This document shows, one piece after another, positions 63,626 through 64,000 of a stretch of 64,000 nt of DNA. The position numbers and the translations under genes are program-made. The stretch comes from Paenibacillus sp. FSL H8-0332 (GTDB taxonomy: Bacteria > Bacillota > Bacilli > Paenibacillales > Paenibacillaceae), in assembly GCF_037963835.1 (NCBI RefSeq), contig NZ_CP150145.1:1364001-1428000 (forward strand), given 5' to 3'. The stretch's first letter is position 1. Every line of letters begins with the position of its first letter. The notes beneath the pieces were generated by a model. It saw nothing but the letters and a program-made list of their open reading frames with translations. It had not been told where the DNA came from and ran no database searches.

Positions 63626-64000
63626 AGCACTGGTTTCAGGCAATCCGATCCTCATGGCATCACGGGCTGACGCTGCTATGGGTGAGCATTATCGCTATGC
63701 AGTGGGTGTCCTATACGGTGCCCTTCTGGCTGCAAGAGACAACCTTAGCTGTGGCGCTTACCCTGCTGGCCGTAACAGCTATTGAAATCATTTTTCCGTT
63801 CAAAAGAGTGTACCGCATTCTGCTGGAAGGCGCGGCAGTCCTATTTATTATCTACAACGTTATTATCAGTTACGGAATCTACATTCCTGATCCGCTGCTG
63901 CCGTCATTTCTTGACCGCTTGCCCGGGATAGCGGTCTCGATGATTCCGTACATCTGGTTTGCGCTGGGGGCCTGGGCGCTGCTGCTTGTGTCCGCCTGGT
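63622..64000 (+). CDS. Transglutaminase-like membrane protein, 5-prime part (YebA-like)
   Basis: The start of an open frame beginning ATG 63622 and running past the window end. The visible 126 residues contain four hydrophobic segments (for example LLWVSIIAMQWVSY and IPYIWFALGAWALLL), matching the N-terminal membrane region of YebA-type proteins that later carry a transglutaminase-like domain. The assignment depends on the MoxR-DUF58 context; the catalytic domain is outside the window. It overlaps the DUF58 stop by four bases (ATGA). Confidence 0.75.
   Translation, partial: MKHWFQAIRSSWHHGLTLLWVSIIAMQWVSYTVPFWLQETTLAVALTLLAVTAIEIIFPFKRVYRILLEGAAVLFIIYNVIISYGIYIPDPLLPSFLDRLPGIAVSMIPYIWFALGAWALLLVSAW

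Overview
The window looks like the chromosome of a Paenibacillus-type soil Firmicute. Base composition is mid-range, ribosome binding sites are strong AGGAGG types, and TTG/GTG starts are common. There is a spoVAC-AD-AE endospore gene set, and carbohydrate genes sit next to AraC and LacI regulators and CcpA-like cre sites. No tRNA, rRNA or CRISPR array was seen. Assignments rest on reading motifs and gene order; no database search was run.

Layout: 0-13 kb holds an MFS sugar exporter, a GH3 glycosidase, an orphan type VII-secreted toxin (HNH-like C-terminus) with a Syd-family immunity protein, an AraC regulator, a GH38 alpha-mannosidase and a GH88/105 hydrolase. Then comes a 51-bp-period tandem hairpin repeat; another stretch of the same family lies at the left edge. 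13-19 kb is a minus-strand series of small accessory enzymes (kinase, two GNATs, DinB, GrpB, two alpha/beta hydrolases) with one frameshifted gene. 19-28 kb is a myo-inositol catabolic locus (iolG-iolB, a LacI regulator, iolC-iolA-iolD-iolE) with matched promoter-operator pairs before iolG and iolC. An intact IS256-family element with an 8-bp target duplication follows. 30-39 kb encodes a membrane AraC sensor-regulator, a lipoprotein/permease sugar importer of the LplA-LplB-YtcP type, a TIM-barrel isomerase and an unrecognised 591-residue protein.

The most interesting region is 39.5-45.9 kb, a compact RiPP-like operon. Two paralogous radical SAM/SPASM enzymes flank a 44-codon precursor gene whose product has a Cys-Cys pair after a leader-like stretch. 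They are followed by a cobalamin-dependent-type radical SAM protein with a PqqD-like C-terminus, an MFS exporter and a strong terminator hairpin. This is the best candidate for an undescribed system in the window.

45.9-64 kb contains a His/Gly-rich membrane protein, an AraC regulator divergent from a second GH3 enzyme, and a guanidine-I (ykkC) riboswitch controlling two SMR exporter genes. It also contains an aldo/keto reductase, a complete mannitol PTS locus (mtlA, mtlR, mtlF, mtlD) with a small palindromic repeat family, an M42 aminopeptidase, spoVAC-AD-AE, and a MoxR ATPase-DUF58-transglutaminase operon cut by the window end. Overall this is a carbohydrate-scavenging region (mannosides, beta-glucosides, uronates, inositol, mannitol) carrying several accessory insertions.
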